Below are positions 8,475-17,087 of a stretch of DNA of 34,962 nt, piece after piece. Numbering within the stretch: position 1 is the first letter of the stretch; each line of letters starts with the position of its first letter. The translations under genes were made by a program, and so were the position numbers. The notes beneath the pieces are model-generated. The model did no database searches. It was not told where the DNA came from and worked only from the letters and a program-made list of their open reading frames with translations. The DNA comes from Caryophanales bacterium UBA4694. Its GTDB lineage: Bacteria; Bacillota_I; Bacilli_A; RFN20; CAG-288. The stretch covers positions 696 through 35,657 of the forward strand of contig DHKM01000063.1 of NCBI GenBank assembly GCA_002404835.1, in the 5' to 3' direction.

Positions 8475-8503
8475 TTGGCAATATATTTGGCAGTTTATAT
8501 AAT
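8475..8503 (+). promoter_or_regulatory. Consensus sigma-A-type promoter of the protease/ABC unit
   Basis: TTGGCA (8475-8480), a 17-base spacer and TATAAT (8498-8503) make a near-consensus housekeeping promoter. The ribosome site AAGGGG follows at about 8514-8519 and the ATG at 8526 is 6 bases later. This fixes the protease start at 8526 and rules out the longer frame opening at 8430, which would begin upstream of the promoter. Confidence 0.75.
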
Positions 8504-8525
8504 TGAATTATCGAAGGGGATGGTT

Positions 8526-9921
8526 ATGTTGGTCAAAAATAGTATGGTATTTCTTGTTATGGCAATTTTTCTGTCTTTGAAGACTTCTCCCATCACTGTC
8601 TATCCAAAGCAAAAATCCGCAAATGAAAATTCGGAATTCATTAAAAACGTCCAACAAGACGAATACATTCAAACAAGCGAATCATCAGCAGTTTCGGCAA
8701 ATGATACTGCCTCTCCAAATACTAATTTTGTCAACTATGATTTGGACAAGCGTAATATGAATTTCGAATCTTTTGATGAAATGAGTTATGAAAAAAGAGA
8801 CTCTATACCAGGCAGCTCAAGTACGAAATCCTCGAATTCTATTGCTACAATGAGTGTGAACGAAGATCTTCTTGAACAGGTCGAAAATGGGAAACGATCC
8901 CCTTATTTACCTACTGCAAAGATTTTAATGACATATAAAAATGTCTATAACAAAGAATCCCATAAGTATGATACTCTTTACTATGTCGGAACAGCATTTT
9001 TAGAAGGACCGAATCTAGCTGTTTCTGCGGGTCATTGTATGTTTCACGATGTCACGAAAAGTGGTGGTTATCAAGACAATAGGAAAAATCCACGTTTTCC
9101 AGATAAAGTCGAATTCTTCTTCGGATGCTCCAATCAGGATGATTATTCCAGTAATTCGGATTGTCCGTACTATGCCAAAGGGAAAACACTCAGCATAGAA
9201 TATGATTATTATTTGAATCAATCTTGGAGTCATGATTGGAGTGTCATAGTTCTTGATCGTAGCATCGGAAATCAAATAGGTTGGTATGGCAAAATCAGTA
9301 ATTTTAATACAATCGGTAGTTCGATTTATGGTTGGGGGGTATCCCTGTAATAAAAGTGTTGGGACATTATGGAAGACGGAAGGTACGACTCATAGTTCAA
9401 CGAAATATAAGTTATATTATGATTTAAATACCTATAACGGACAGAGTGGATCACCTATTTTTGTTGATTATGTAGATGGCAATACTTATGTATGTGGAAT
9501 ACATACGCGTGGATATCTGACTTCTGATTACCCATATAATTCGGGTACGATGATCAATTCTTTGATGTTTTCTTAGCTGAACAGTTTCTTCATTGGAAGT
9601 CGGTCTTCAGATACGCAGGATTATTATCTTGGACTATCTACAGATGATAAAACTAATACAGAATCGATTCATATTACCAACAATTCGTCTTGTATTAGGG
9701 AAGTTGAATATAACACAAAATTAAGCATGCCGGATGATGCTAGACAATGGATGAATCTTAAAACCATATGAAAGCAAAAAAGTCAGCGTTTCAAAGAATT
9801 TGTTTGCCTGGATGTCCAGTACAGTCGCTGTATCTTTCTGCTCAGGAGACTACAGGTATATTACTTATTGGTATCATTTTGAAAAAAACGAACCGATGAA
9901 AGCGAGGGTTTCCTTGTCATG
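8526..9921 (+). pseudogene. Decayed secreted V8-like (glutamyl-endopeptidase type) serine protease
   Basis: The reading starts with a signal peptide (MLVKNSMVFLVMAIFLSL) and a Ser/Asn-rich propeptide, then a chymotrypsin-fold domain. The triad is visible: His in LAVSAGHCMF (codon 9033-9035), Asp in SHDWSVIVLD (9234-9236) and Ser in NGQSGSPIF (9445-9447). The frame breaks at a run of six G (9334-9339). Five G would give IYGWGYPCNKSVGTLW, matching the GYPGDK region of V8 proteases. A TAG stop follows at 9574-9576, then 64 more open codons of protein-like sequence (DYYLGLSTDDKTN...). After another one-base shift near 9757, the frame runs LKPYESKKVSVSKNLFAWM... to a TGA that overlaps the next gene's ATG. 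The intact ancestor was about 465 residues. The TAG might be the original stop, but the coding quality after it argues otherwise. Confidence 0.75.
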
Positions 9922-11991
9922 ATGCTACACGCACTGCATATTTCGAAAAGATATCGGGGAAAAGAAAAGGATGCTATCCACGATTTTTCCTATGAATTCA
10001 AGGACCATGGATTATATCTTCTTACTGGAGTAAGCGGCTCTGGGAAATCGACGTTGCTCAATATTCTTTCTGCAACCGACTTCGAATATCAGGGAAGCCT
10101 ATATTTCGATGGGATTCCTGTCGGAAAGGAAAATGGTTGCTCTTACCGCAGCCATGTATCTTCAATCTGCTTTCAAGAACTGAATCTGATTCCAGCTCTG
10201 ACTGTCGAGGAGAATTTGAAAATCGCGTTTGAACTGGCAGGCAAACCCTACTGCATCGAAGAGGCAGGAAAGATTTTAAAAAAGGTCAATCTTCCAGACA
10301 AAAAGGAAGAACTGAGTTCTTTTCTTTCACGGAATGTGAACGAGATGTCTGGTGGGCAAAGACAGAGAATTGCTGTGGCAAGATGCCTGATTCAGGATGT
10401 CAAAATCCTATTGTGTGATGAACCTACTTCATCATTGGACGAAAATAACGCTTATGCGTTAGCTGAGATTTTGGCGGAAATTTCCAAAAAAGTCTTAGTT
10501 ATTGTTGCAACTCATTTTCCGTCCCTGTTCAGGAGTTATGATTCCATTCGGCTGTCCATCGAGGATGGTATTGTTCAGGAATCGGAAGTCAGGGAAGTGA
10601 AGGAAAATAAAATCCAGACCTCCTTTGAAAAACCTAGAAGTCTGAAACTCCACAGTATGCTAGCAATAGCAAAATCCTTTTTCAGAAAATCAAAACCCCG
10701 TTTGATAATGAACATGATACTTACTGCTATTTCACTTACCGCTTTTTCTGCTATGACATCGGCAATGATGATGGATAGCAATAAGGTATTGCTGAATCGG
10801 CAACTACAGGATGGGAATCCGTTTTGTGTTTTCCGACAATTCCAGAGCTCAGTCGATGTCGGAAAGACGAAAAAAGTCACCTCTTTGGAAGAACATATGA
10901 AACTCCTTGAGGAAATAGAAGCCCATCCGATTTTCAGCCTTTCCGAATTGATGGGATTTTCTCAAAGATTCATGGATGCTTCGGTTTTCGGACCATTCAC
11001 GAGCCTAATCAATAGTAACTTCTCCGATAATAGTGCCATTGAATTGTGGGATAGCGGGAATGATACCTTTCTCACCCGAGATACCCGTTTGAACGGAAAC
11101 GAGAACTGCCATATGCCAAAGAAAGTGGATGAAATCGCCTTATCAAGCTTCTATGCAGAAGCGTTGATGAGAGCAGATGACGGAGGTCTATCTTTATCCG
11201 GTGGTGTTGAACCGGGTCCATTTTTAGGACTCGATGATGTCAATCAGCTGATTGGGCGCTCTTTCCACGGATTCATCATCACCGACGTCTACTCGACCAA
11301 GGAAGACAAAAGAGTTATGCCCCTTCTTGAAGAAGGAAAGCAAAAACAAGTCGGTTTCAGAACTGCTGCATCTTTTCTGTATGTTTGCCCTGGATTTTTG
11401 GAGAAGAAAGAAACAGAGAGTAAAAACGATATAAACAGGGTTAACCGTGATTATGCATTTTTGGCATTAGGAAACGCGAGATACAAATTGGATGATCTCA
11501 ACTACTGGTATAAAAACCATGTTTATGTTCCGTCCATCTCGAATTGGTTTGAAGAATCCACAATCTTTATCGTCGATTACATCCAAGGAGTCCCGCAAAC
11601 CCATTATCTGTTTGTGTCTCTTGTGCTTTTTTTTCTCTTCATCGCCTTGCTATCCCTTCTTCTCTTCCTTCTCGGAAACACAAACAGACAATCCTATGTG
11701 CTTGGAATACTCAATTCCATGGGAATATCGAAAAAGGGTATTTTCCTGATGGTGATGAGTGAATCCTCCGTAATCTCTTTTCTGTCATTCTTTGCATCCT
11801 TGGCTACCATCTTGATTGTTTTTTCCATCATCGACATTTGTTTGGATGCTATGGTTCTTACCATGAATGCTGTGATTTTCTTTTCTTTGATCGGAATGAT
11901 CTTTCTTATTGATCTGTTCCTTTCTCTTTTTACATATTTCAAAGCAAGTAGGACCAATCCAAGAAAACAGCTTCAGGATATCTACAGCTGA
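9919..11991 (+). CDS. Fused ABC ATPase-permease (MacB/FtsX-like)
   Basis: 690 residues. The N-terminal ATPase (1-225) has Walker A GVSGSGKS (37-44), the Q-loop CFQELN, signature MSGGQRQR (143-150), Walker B ILLCDE (163-168) and the H-loop THF (His199). A first membrane helix (about 263-285) is followed by an extracellular domain of roughly 280 residues and three C-terminal helices (about 575-600, 617-640, 650-678), the FtsX-type plan used by MacB-like mechanotransmitters. ATGA overlap with the decayed protease frame suggests that the two were translated in coupled fashion. The ABC gene itself is intact although its upstream partner is broken. Likely roles are export or sensing of a peptide, lipoprotein or antimicrobial; the substrate is unknown. 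Confidence 0.85.
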   Translation: MMLHALHISKRYRGKEKDAIHDFSYEFKDHGLYLLTGVSGSGKSTLLNILSATDFEYQGSLYFDGIPVGKENGCSYRSHVSSICFQELNLIPALTVEENLKIAFELAGKPYCIEEAGKILKKVNLPDKKEELSSFLSRNVNEMSGGQRQRIAVARCLIQDVKILLCDEPTSSLDENNAYALAEILAEISKKVLVIVATHFPSLFRSYDSIRLSIEDGIVQESEVREVKENKIQTSFEKPRSLKLHSMLAIAKSFFRKSKPRLIMNMILTAISLTAFSAMTSAMMMDSNKVLLNRQLQDGNPFCVFRQFQSSVDVGKTKKVTSLEEHMKLLEEIEAHPIFSLSELMGFSQRFMDASVFGPFTSLINSNFSDNSAIELWDSGNDTFLTRDTRLNGNENCHMPKKVDEIALSSFYAEALMRADDGGLSLSGGVEPGPFLGLDDVNQLIGRSFHGFIITDVYSTKEDKRVMPLLEEGKQKQVGFRTAASFLYVCPGFLEKKETESKNDINRVNRDYAFLALGNARYKLDDLNYWYKNHVYVPSISNWFEESTIFIVDYIQGVPQTHYLFVSLVLFFLFIALLSLLLFLLGNTNRQSYVLGILNSMGISKKGIFLMVMSESSVISFLSFFASLATILIVFSIIDICLDAMVLTMNAVIFFSLIGMIFLIDLFLSLFTYFKASRTNPRKQLQDIYS

Positions 11992-12137
11992 TTTTGTATG
12001 ATTTGTTTATGCCTGTTCGATAAAACAAATTGATTCAAAAAATCCCAAAAGGAAAATCATGCCAAGCACACGGACTTGTAACGGAGATAATGATTGCTTT
12101 TGATTGCTATATGAGAAAATACGTATCTATTTGTACT

Positions 12138-12170
12138 CTTTGATATTTACTCGTTAAGAAAATATCAAAG
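12138..12170. repeat. Perfect hairpin between ABC gene and HAD gene
   Basis: Arms CTTTGATATTT (12138-12148) and AAATATCAAAG (12160-12170) pair perfectly around an 11-base loop. It is AT-rich and lacks a clean T run, so it is a weak terminator candidate or protein-binding palindrome between two convergent genes. Confidence 0.5.
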
Positions 12171-12217
12171 CTGTTTAAGATGGTATAGAAAATGAGCCGG
12201 CACAAGCAAACAATGGC

Positions 12218-13033
12218 TTATTTTGAAGAAGCGGTGATCTGATCTAAAATCTGGCTCAGGCCATCCTCGTCGGTCGGCTTGGCGATTATCTTTGCATGCT
12301 TTTTCAGTTCTTCGCATCCGTTTCCCATCGAAACGGAATATCCGGCCGTTTCGATCATGCTGAGATCCAAAAGCGTATCCCCGACACATAAGACTTGGCT
12401 GACATCGAAATTATAGTGGTCGCAAAGCACCTTTACTCCGTTTCCCTTGCTTGCAGAAGAAGAGAACATCTCCAGCATTGTGTCCTTTTCATGGAATAGA
12501 TGAATTCTTCCGTGATATCTTTTCTCCCATCTTGAATAAAGTTCGGAACATATCTCCTTCGATGAGAAAAGCAGGAATTTCGAAATCGGATAAGAGGAAA
12601 GATACCGCATATCCTCATTTGCGAAATCCGGATAGCAGCGAACCACTCTGTATTCCAAAGAAAACAAAGGAGAAGAGACGGAGTTGCAGTACCAGTTCTT
12701 CGAATCATAAAGGTGAAGACCGATTCGGGAAGAAAATTCCTGGTGAAGCTCATTGAGAACTTCCTTCAGAATATCATTTGCAATCGGAAATTCCTGGATG
12801 ATCTTTCCTTCCGAAGAGATGATCAATCCTCCATTTGCTGAGACAAAAGGCGTATTGATATGAAGCTCTTTGGCAAGAGGAGACATCATCTTGTAATATC
12901 TTCCGCTTGCCAAAAAGAACGGAATTTTCAATCTTGAAACGGATTCGATTGTCTTTTCTCTCAAAACGGAATGACTATCCAGAAGCGTCCCGTCAATATC
13001 GGAAAATACTGCCTGTACCTTGCTTAAATCCAT
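12218..13033 (-). CDS. Cof-type HAD-IIB sugar/nucleotide phosphatase
   Basis: 271 residues, the usual size. HAD motif I is FSDIDGTLLD with nucleophile Asp12 and Asp14, and motif II is FLASGR. The C2-type cap lies between about 85 and 185. Motif III is the Lys in SSASKGNGV, and motif IV is CVGDTLLDLSM. Motif IV is commonly GDxxND; here the second acidic position is Asp after TLL, so the metal ligand set still looks usable. Such enzymes dephosphorylate sugar phosphates, FMN or similar small molecules; the substrate cannot be told. A good ribosome site (AAAGGAAAG) precedes the ATG. The gene stands alone between convergent and tandem neighbours. Confidence 0.88.
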   Translation of the reverse strand: MDLSKVQAVFSDIDGTLLDSHSVLREKTIESVSRLKIPFFLASGRYYKMMSPLAKELHINTPFVSANGGLIISSEGKIIQEFPIANDILKEVLNELHQEFSSRIGLHLYDSKNWYCNSVSSPLFSLEYRVVRCYPDFANEDMRYLSSYPISKFLLFSSKEICSELYSRWEKRYHGRIHLFHEKDTMLEMFSSSASKGNGVKVLCDHYNFDVSQVLCVGDTLLDLSMIETAGYSVSMGNGCEELKKHAKIIAKPTDEDGLSQILDQITASSK

Positions 13034-13056
13034 AGAATCACTTTCCTTTCTTCATC

Positions 13057-13062
13057 ATTATA
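13057..13062 (-). promoter_or_regulatory. -10 box of the HAD gene
   Basis: TATAAT on the minus strand lies 23 bases before the HAD start codon, with the AAAGGAAAG ribosome site between. The -35 is only a T-rich match. Confidence 0.4.
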
Positions 13063-13150
13063 GAAAATACAGACCGCAAAAAAAGAAGAAAGGGATACCA
13101 GTAAAAATTAGGATCGTTTTCCAGGTCAATCCATTTTGTTTATATATCAT

Positions 13151-13215
13151 AAAAAGAGCTGTGAACCAAACGAGACTTTTCTTAAAAAGCCTGATGGTTT
13201 CACAGCTCCTTTTTT
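13151..13215 (-). terminator. Nested-hairpin terminator after the GH3 gene (family copy 2)
   Basis: On the minus strand an arm reading GGAGCTGTGAAACC pairs with GGTTCACAGCTC, followed by a U run. The inner part (CTTTTTAAGAAAAG type) is a weaker relative of the palindrome in copies 1 and 3. It sits 10 bases after the GH3 stop and should end that operon. Confidence 0.75.
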
Positions 13216-13225
13216 GATGGATTGA

Positions 13226-16200
13226 TTAGTTGCTCTTCTTCTCTTTGATTTTTCCGATCACAAATTCGCTGACAGGCCAGAGTACAGCCAGTGCAAACAA
13301 AACTGCTGTAACGGCATCACCGGTGTAGACAAGTTTCTGCCACAATGGAGTAATACGGATGATCTCATCGCCGGAAGAATAGCCGTTGATGGCTTCGGAT
13401 TTGACCGTAGCATAGAGAATGCTCTTTGCTGCTTTTCTCATGGCCAAGGCAAACTTACCGGAATGTATCGTTCCATTAGGAGCATAGTCGCTGAAGGTGT
13501 GTTTTCCGCCAGTATAATCGGTGGCATCCACACCATAATTGGTTTCGTTCAGTTCAGAAGCACCAGTGTAGACATTGACAAAACGGGAAACATAGGGTTC
13601 ACAGGAGCCGCCCGTCATATCACCTGCGTAATCCGTTTCGATGATTCCGGGAAGACCGAATTCATTCCTGAGGATATTTGCCATCTTGACGGAATTTGCG
13701 ACGGCGGTAGTACCGATTCTGTTGAAGGCGGTCATGACATTGAAGGCTTCACCCTCTTCGAAGACGATTTCGAAGGCTCTTAGATAGTTTTCGCGGAAAG
13801 CCTGCTCGGAAATCCATTCCTGGACACCATGACGGCCGGTTTCGGATTCATTGAGTGCGAAATGCTTGACGAAGCAATGGACACCTTTGCTTTCTGTTCC
13901 TTTGGTCTCAGGAGCACCGATAAGACCGGAGAGCATAGCATCTTCAGAATAATATTCGGCATTTCTTCCTGCATAATTGGTTCTTTGGATGTTGAACCCG
14001 CTTCCTAAAAGACCAGCGTGGCCGGACCAAAGACCCTCTTCTCCGATCTGCTCGCCGATTCTCTTGGCTAGATCCTTGTTGAAAGAAGAAGCCAAGACTC
14101 CGTTGCTGGCAAAACCGGTCGTGGAGTACCAAATGGAACCTTTTGGAGCATCGGCGGGTTTGATGTCAGGATCATTGACGAATTCGGAATATGGGTTGGT
14201 CGGACCGGCGAAACGAGATCCCTGGGTGGCATGTTCATAGACGTTGTTGTAGCCATTCGGGCCGTTTTCGTCACCGGTGGCAGGCTTTACCACAGATTCG
14301 ATGAATTGGGTCTTATGTCTGCCGTTGGAAAGGAGGTCGACCGTTTCATCCCAGGTAAGTTGGTCAAGGAGCTTGTCCCAAAGCGGAGAATTGATGTTCT
14401 CGTCTTTGAGGGTTATGAGGGAAAGATTGTTTTTCGCTCCATAAGTCGGATATTCGACATCATCGGCAACGATGATTTTGTCGGCATCGAACTGATCTCT
14501 GAGTTCATTTGCCATCTGCTGGGTCATAGTAAGGACAGCATGAGGCTTTGTCAAAACACCATCGGCATTTCTTGTACAGAGCTTGACGGTTCCTTCCCAG
14601 TCCTCACGACTATAGTATTGGACTTTATTCTCGCCTCTTCCGGAATAGGTATTGATATCCGCTTCCGAGAACTGGTTCGTAATCGGATTGCCTGTCTTTG
14701 AGGAAATGGAGAACGTATCCTTGTCGAAAGGAAGATCGAGCTTATAGACAAGATCGGCATTTCCGTCACTGTCCATTCTGTTATTTGTATTGCTCTTGGT
14801 GAATCCTTTTTTGGCAAGAATATTGTTGACAGCATCATGGGCACCATTGGATACGGTAAGATAATAATCTCCGTCCATGATGACATAAGTCTTGGCACCG
14901 TCGGAATCATAGGAGGCAAAATATTTCTTGTCCAGGGTTATCGAAATATTTTCGCTCTGACCGGCTTTGATGACATCGGTCTTTCCAAAATCGAGCAGCT
15001 CGACGGAAGGAACCTGGATGTTGTGCTTCTTGGCATAATCCTTGTAGGGCTTGGAAATATAGACCTGGACAGGGGTCTTGCCATCGACGCTTCCGGTATT
15101 CTTCACAGAAAGGGAAAGCTCGTATTTGTTGTTTTTTGTTTCCTTGACTTTGAGGTCGGTGAATTCAAAGTCGGTATAGGAAAGCCCATATCCGAATGGA
15201 TAGGCAACGACTTCATCGTATTTATAGTCGCCTACCTTGTCTGAACCCATGACATAATCCTCGTATCTGGTTTCCGTATATTTATAACCGAGATACATAC
15301 CTTCCTGATAAACCTGATAGGTCGTCATGGAAGACTGCTGGGAATTCTGCTTGGAATAGTCCTGGAAACCGAAGTCGGCAAAATTCTCATAAGTGAAGAA
15401 ATAGTTCTGGTCCGTGAAGTTGGCGTTGACAGGATTCTTGAGATTGTCCATCCAAAGAGTCTGACTAAGACCACCGGAGAAGTTGGCTTCTCCGGTGAGA
15501 AGCTTAGCAACGGCGATGGAACCGACTTCACCTAAAGATCCGGTCATCAATGCGGCATCGATGCCATATTGGCTGTCATTGATGAAATCGCATTGAACCG
15601 GATTGGGGGTATTCATGATGAAGACGATTTTCTTTATGGTGCCTTTGTCCTTCAAGGCTTTTAAGCCTAAAAGAACACTTTTTTCTGCAGCGGAAAGCTG
15701 GAGATAATCACCATTGGAACCATCGTTCGTGCTAGCTTGCTTATCGTTTGTATTTCCATACTGATCGTTCCTTCCGCTTGTTGAAGGAAGATCAAATCCT
15801 TCTCCGCCGTTTCTGCGGATGACAAAGATGGCGGCATCGCCATAGGAGGAAACGTTGTTCATGGCACCGGATTCTTCAAGAGCAGTCCACGGAACTTCAC
15901 CGATTCTTGCCTCTCCGATGCTGGACAAAGCCGAGAACGGATTGTCTTCTCCATCGACTTTTCCGGACCAATCCTTTTTCGGCTCCTTGCATTTGGTTTT
16001 GTAGTAGTCGTAAAGTTCCTTGTTTACGTTAAGATAGGCTTTGCCTGTCTTGACGCCATCGGCTTTGGGCATGTCGGCTTCATAATGCATGCCGCTGAAT
16101 CCCTGATACCAGTCAAGAGCTTCGGCCGTATTGATGCCGCCAGAACCGGTAGCACCATAGAGGGGATAAGCGCTGGCTCCTCCGAAGAGCGAAACATTGC

Positions 16201-16507
16201 TCTCCTTCTTCAAAGGAAGTGCGTTGTTGTCATTTTTGAGAAGAACTGCTCCTTCTTTGACTTCCTCTTCCTCAATTTGAAGACCGTTGTAAGCAACCTC
16301 TTTGATGGATTTGAACGCGGATTTGTAATGGAGCTTGTCTCCATCCGTGCCTTTGTGAACGATTTTCGTATTCTCCTGTCCAAGGACAGCAGTAATCGTA
16401 TCCGTATTCTCAGACGTGATTATCGTGGCAACGACCATCAAGCCGAGAAGGGTCGATGATAAGGCAAATGCCCCTTTCTGAAGATTTCTTTTGATTGTTT
16501 TGTTCAT
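13226..16507 (-). CDS. Membrane-anchored, domain-permuted GH3 beta-glucosidase-type enzyme
   Basis: 1093 residues. Family 3 enzymes hydrolyse beta-linked glucosides or xylosides. The order here is reversed from the common one. A helix at about 13-31 comes first, then the GH3 C-type domain (EEVKEGAVLLKNDNNALPL, then GATGSGG near 120). An Fn3-like domain lies at about 455-560 and the catalytic GH3 N-type barrel (about 740-1000) is last. In the barrel are FVKHFALNESETGRHG and the nucleophile Asp959 in IETDYAG. A second hydrophobic helix (about 1061-1083) and a basic tail end the protein, so both ends probably sit in the membrane with the enzyme outside. This permutation is known from some Ruminococcus and Butyrivibrio beta-glucosidases. 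A GGAGA ribosome site lies within the end of the upstream membrane gene; the gap between them is 2 bases. Confidence 0.9.
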   Translation of the reverse strand: MNKTIKRNLQKGAFALSSTLLGLMVVATIITSENTDTITAVLGQENTKIVHKGTDGDKLHYKSAFKSIKEVAYNGLQIEEEEVKEGAVLLKNDNNALPLKKESNVSLFGGASAYPLYGATGSGGINTAEALDWYQGFSGMHYEADMPKADGVKTGKAYLNVNKELYDYYKTKCKEPKKDWSGKVDGEDNPFSALSSIGEARIGEVPWTALEESGAMNNVSSYGDAAIFVIRRNGGEGFDLPSTSGRNDQYGNTNDKQASTNDGSNGDYLQLSAAEKSVLLGLKALKDKGTIKKIVFIMNTPNPVQCDFINDSQYGIDAALMTGSLGEVGSIAVAKLLTGEANFSGGLSQTLWMDNLKNPVNANFTDQNYFFTYENFADFGFQDYSKQNSQQSSMTTYQVYQEGMYLGYKYTETRYEDYVMGSDKVGDYKYDEVVAYPFGYGLSYTDFEFTDLKVKETKNNKYELSLSVKNTGSVDGKTPVQVYISKPYKDYAKKHNIQVPSVELLDFGKTDVIKAGQSENISITLDKKYFASYDSDGAKTYVIMDGDYYLTVSNGAHDAVNNILAKKGFTKSNTNNRMDSDGNADLVYKLDLPFDKDTFSISSKTGNPITNQFSEADINTYSGRGENKVQYYSREDWEGTVKLCTRNADGVLTKPHAVLTMTQQMANELRDQFDADKIIVADDVEYPTYGAKNNLSLITLKDENINSPLWDKLLDQLTWDETVDLLSNGRHKTQFIESVVKPATGDENGPNGYNNVYEHATQGSRFAGPTNPYSEFVNDPDIKPADAPKGSIWYSTTGFASNGVLASSFNKDLAKRIGEQIGEEGLWSGHAGLLGSGFNIQRTNYAGRNAEYYSEDAMLSGLIGAPETKGTESKGVHCFVKHFALNESETGRHGVQEWISEQAFRENYLRAFEIVFEEGEAFNVMTAFNRIGTTAVANSVKMANILRNEFGLPGIIETDYAGDMTGGSCEPYVSRFVNVYTGASELNETNYGVDATDYTGGKHTFSDYAPNGTIHSGKFALAMRKAAKSILYATVKSEAINGYSSGDEIIRITPLWQKLVYTGDAVTAVLFALAVLWPVSEFVIGKIKEKKSN

Positions 16508-16509
16508 GG

Positions 16510-16914
16510 TCAGTTATTCTCCTTGACTTTGGGAAGGAACATGGCGACTAGAGTGATGACAAAAGCGATACTGATGAAGATTGTGGATACGATGAAATTG
16601 GAAGAGAAGGAAGAGATATCGACTCCGAAGAGAACGACAGAGACGTAAGGATAAATGTAACGGATGAAGAATAATGCTCCGAGAAGCGAACCACTGAAAG
16701 CGGCAACGCTTGCCAACTCATTCATTTTGAGTACCAATAAGATGAGAGCAAGCACTGAGCCTACAAGGAACATCGCAAAAGACGTCCAGGACATAAAATT
16801 GACATAGGCGTGATACATAACGGCATAGACAATTGCCGCTACGACGGACATCAGTATTCCGACGATCGAGACAAAGAATCCGTAACGCTTGTCAGCAAAG
16901 AATTTGTTAACCAT
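16510..16914 (-). CDS. Small four-helix membrane protein co-transcribed with GH3
   Basis: 134 residues with four hydrophobic segments near 10-33, 38-60, 68-95 and 105-127. No catalytic or family motif was recognised. The start MVNKFFADKRYGFF was chosen because AAGGAG lies 7 bases before its ATG; a longer frame (to 17022) would run back through the promoter region. It ends 2 bases before the GH3 start, so the two are one operon. A role in anchoring, assisting or importing the product of the permuted GH3 enzyme is an inference from position only. Confidence 0.75.
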   Translation of the reverse strand: MVNKFFADKRYGFFVSIVGILMSVVAAIVYAVMYHAYVNFMSWTSFAMFLVGSVLALILLVLKMNELASVAAFSGSLLGALFFIRYIYPYVSVVLFGVDISSFSSNFIVSTIFISIAFVITLVAMFLPKVKENN

Positions 16915-16945
16915 CTGTTTTCTCCTTTTTGATGGATACTGAGAT

Positions 16946-16974
16946 TTTATAATAAGGAGCATAAAAGCGCTTAG
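16946..16974 (-). promoter_or_regulatory. GH3 operon promoter with poor -35
   Basis: On the minus strand TATAAA (16946-16951) is a fair -10, and the hexamer 17 bases upstream is CTAAGC (16969-16974), a very poor -35. Promoters driven by LytTR activators often have a weak -35 with the activator site just upstream, which is the arrangement here. The shifted alternative -10 TATTAT (16949-16954) is also possible. Confidence 0.4.
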
Positions 16975-16975
16975 A
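16962..16975. promoter_or_regulatory. cre-like catabolite repression palindrome
   Basis: TAAAAGCGCTTAGA matches the CcpA box TGAAAGCGCTTTCA at 11 of 14 positions, including the whole AAAGCGCTT core. It overlaps the -35 region of the GH3 operon promoter, a position where CcpA binding would repress. A carbohydrate hydrolase is a sensible target. No ccpA gene lies in the window. Confidence 0.45.
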
Positions 16976-16976
16976 A

Positions 16977-17010
16977 TCGGAGCAAACTGTCCCTCATTCG
17001 GAGCGAACTG
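16977..17010 (-). promoter_or_regulatory. Candidate LytTR regulator binding site (two direct repeats)
   Basis: TCGGAGCAAACTG (16977-16989) and TCGGAGCGAACTG (16998-17010) are identical at 12 of 13 positions with a 21-base period, two helical turns. On the minus strand each contains CAGTTNGC, close to the known LytTR half-site pattern [TA][AC][CA]GTTN[AG][TG]. The pair lies directly upstream of the -35 of the GH3 operon. The LytTR response regulator is encoded at 18364-19071. Confidence 0.55.
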
Positions 17011-17036
17011 CAGAAAATCCATGCTCCATCCAAGCC

Positions 17037-17083
17037 AAAAAGAAAAGCACCGCGATTATCCCATAGCTAGGATAAAGGCGGTG
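17037..17083 (-). terminator. Terminator after the sensor kinase gene
   Basis: On the minus strand CACCGC pairs with GCGGTG, with an inner TTATCC/GGATAA stem, followed by CTTTTCTTTTT. It lies 5 bases after the kinase stop, so the kinase-regulator operon ends here and the GH3 operon needs its own promoter. Confidence 0.85.
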
Positions 17084-17087
17084 TTGA

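Noticed and set aside
8430..8525. Upstream extension of the protease frame
   Set aside because: It would start before a near-consensus promoter (8475-8503); the ATG at 8526 has a signal peptide and a ribosome site at correct spacing.
16915..17022. N-terminal extension of the small membrane protein
   Set aside because: It covers the promoter, cre box and direct repeats, and the ATG at 16914 has AAGGAG at proper spacing.
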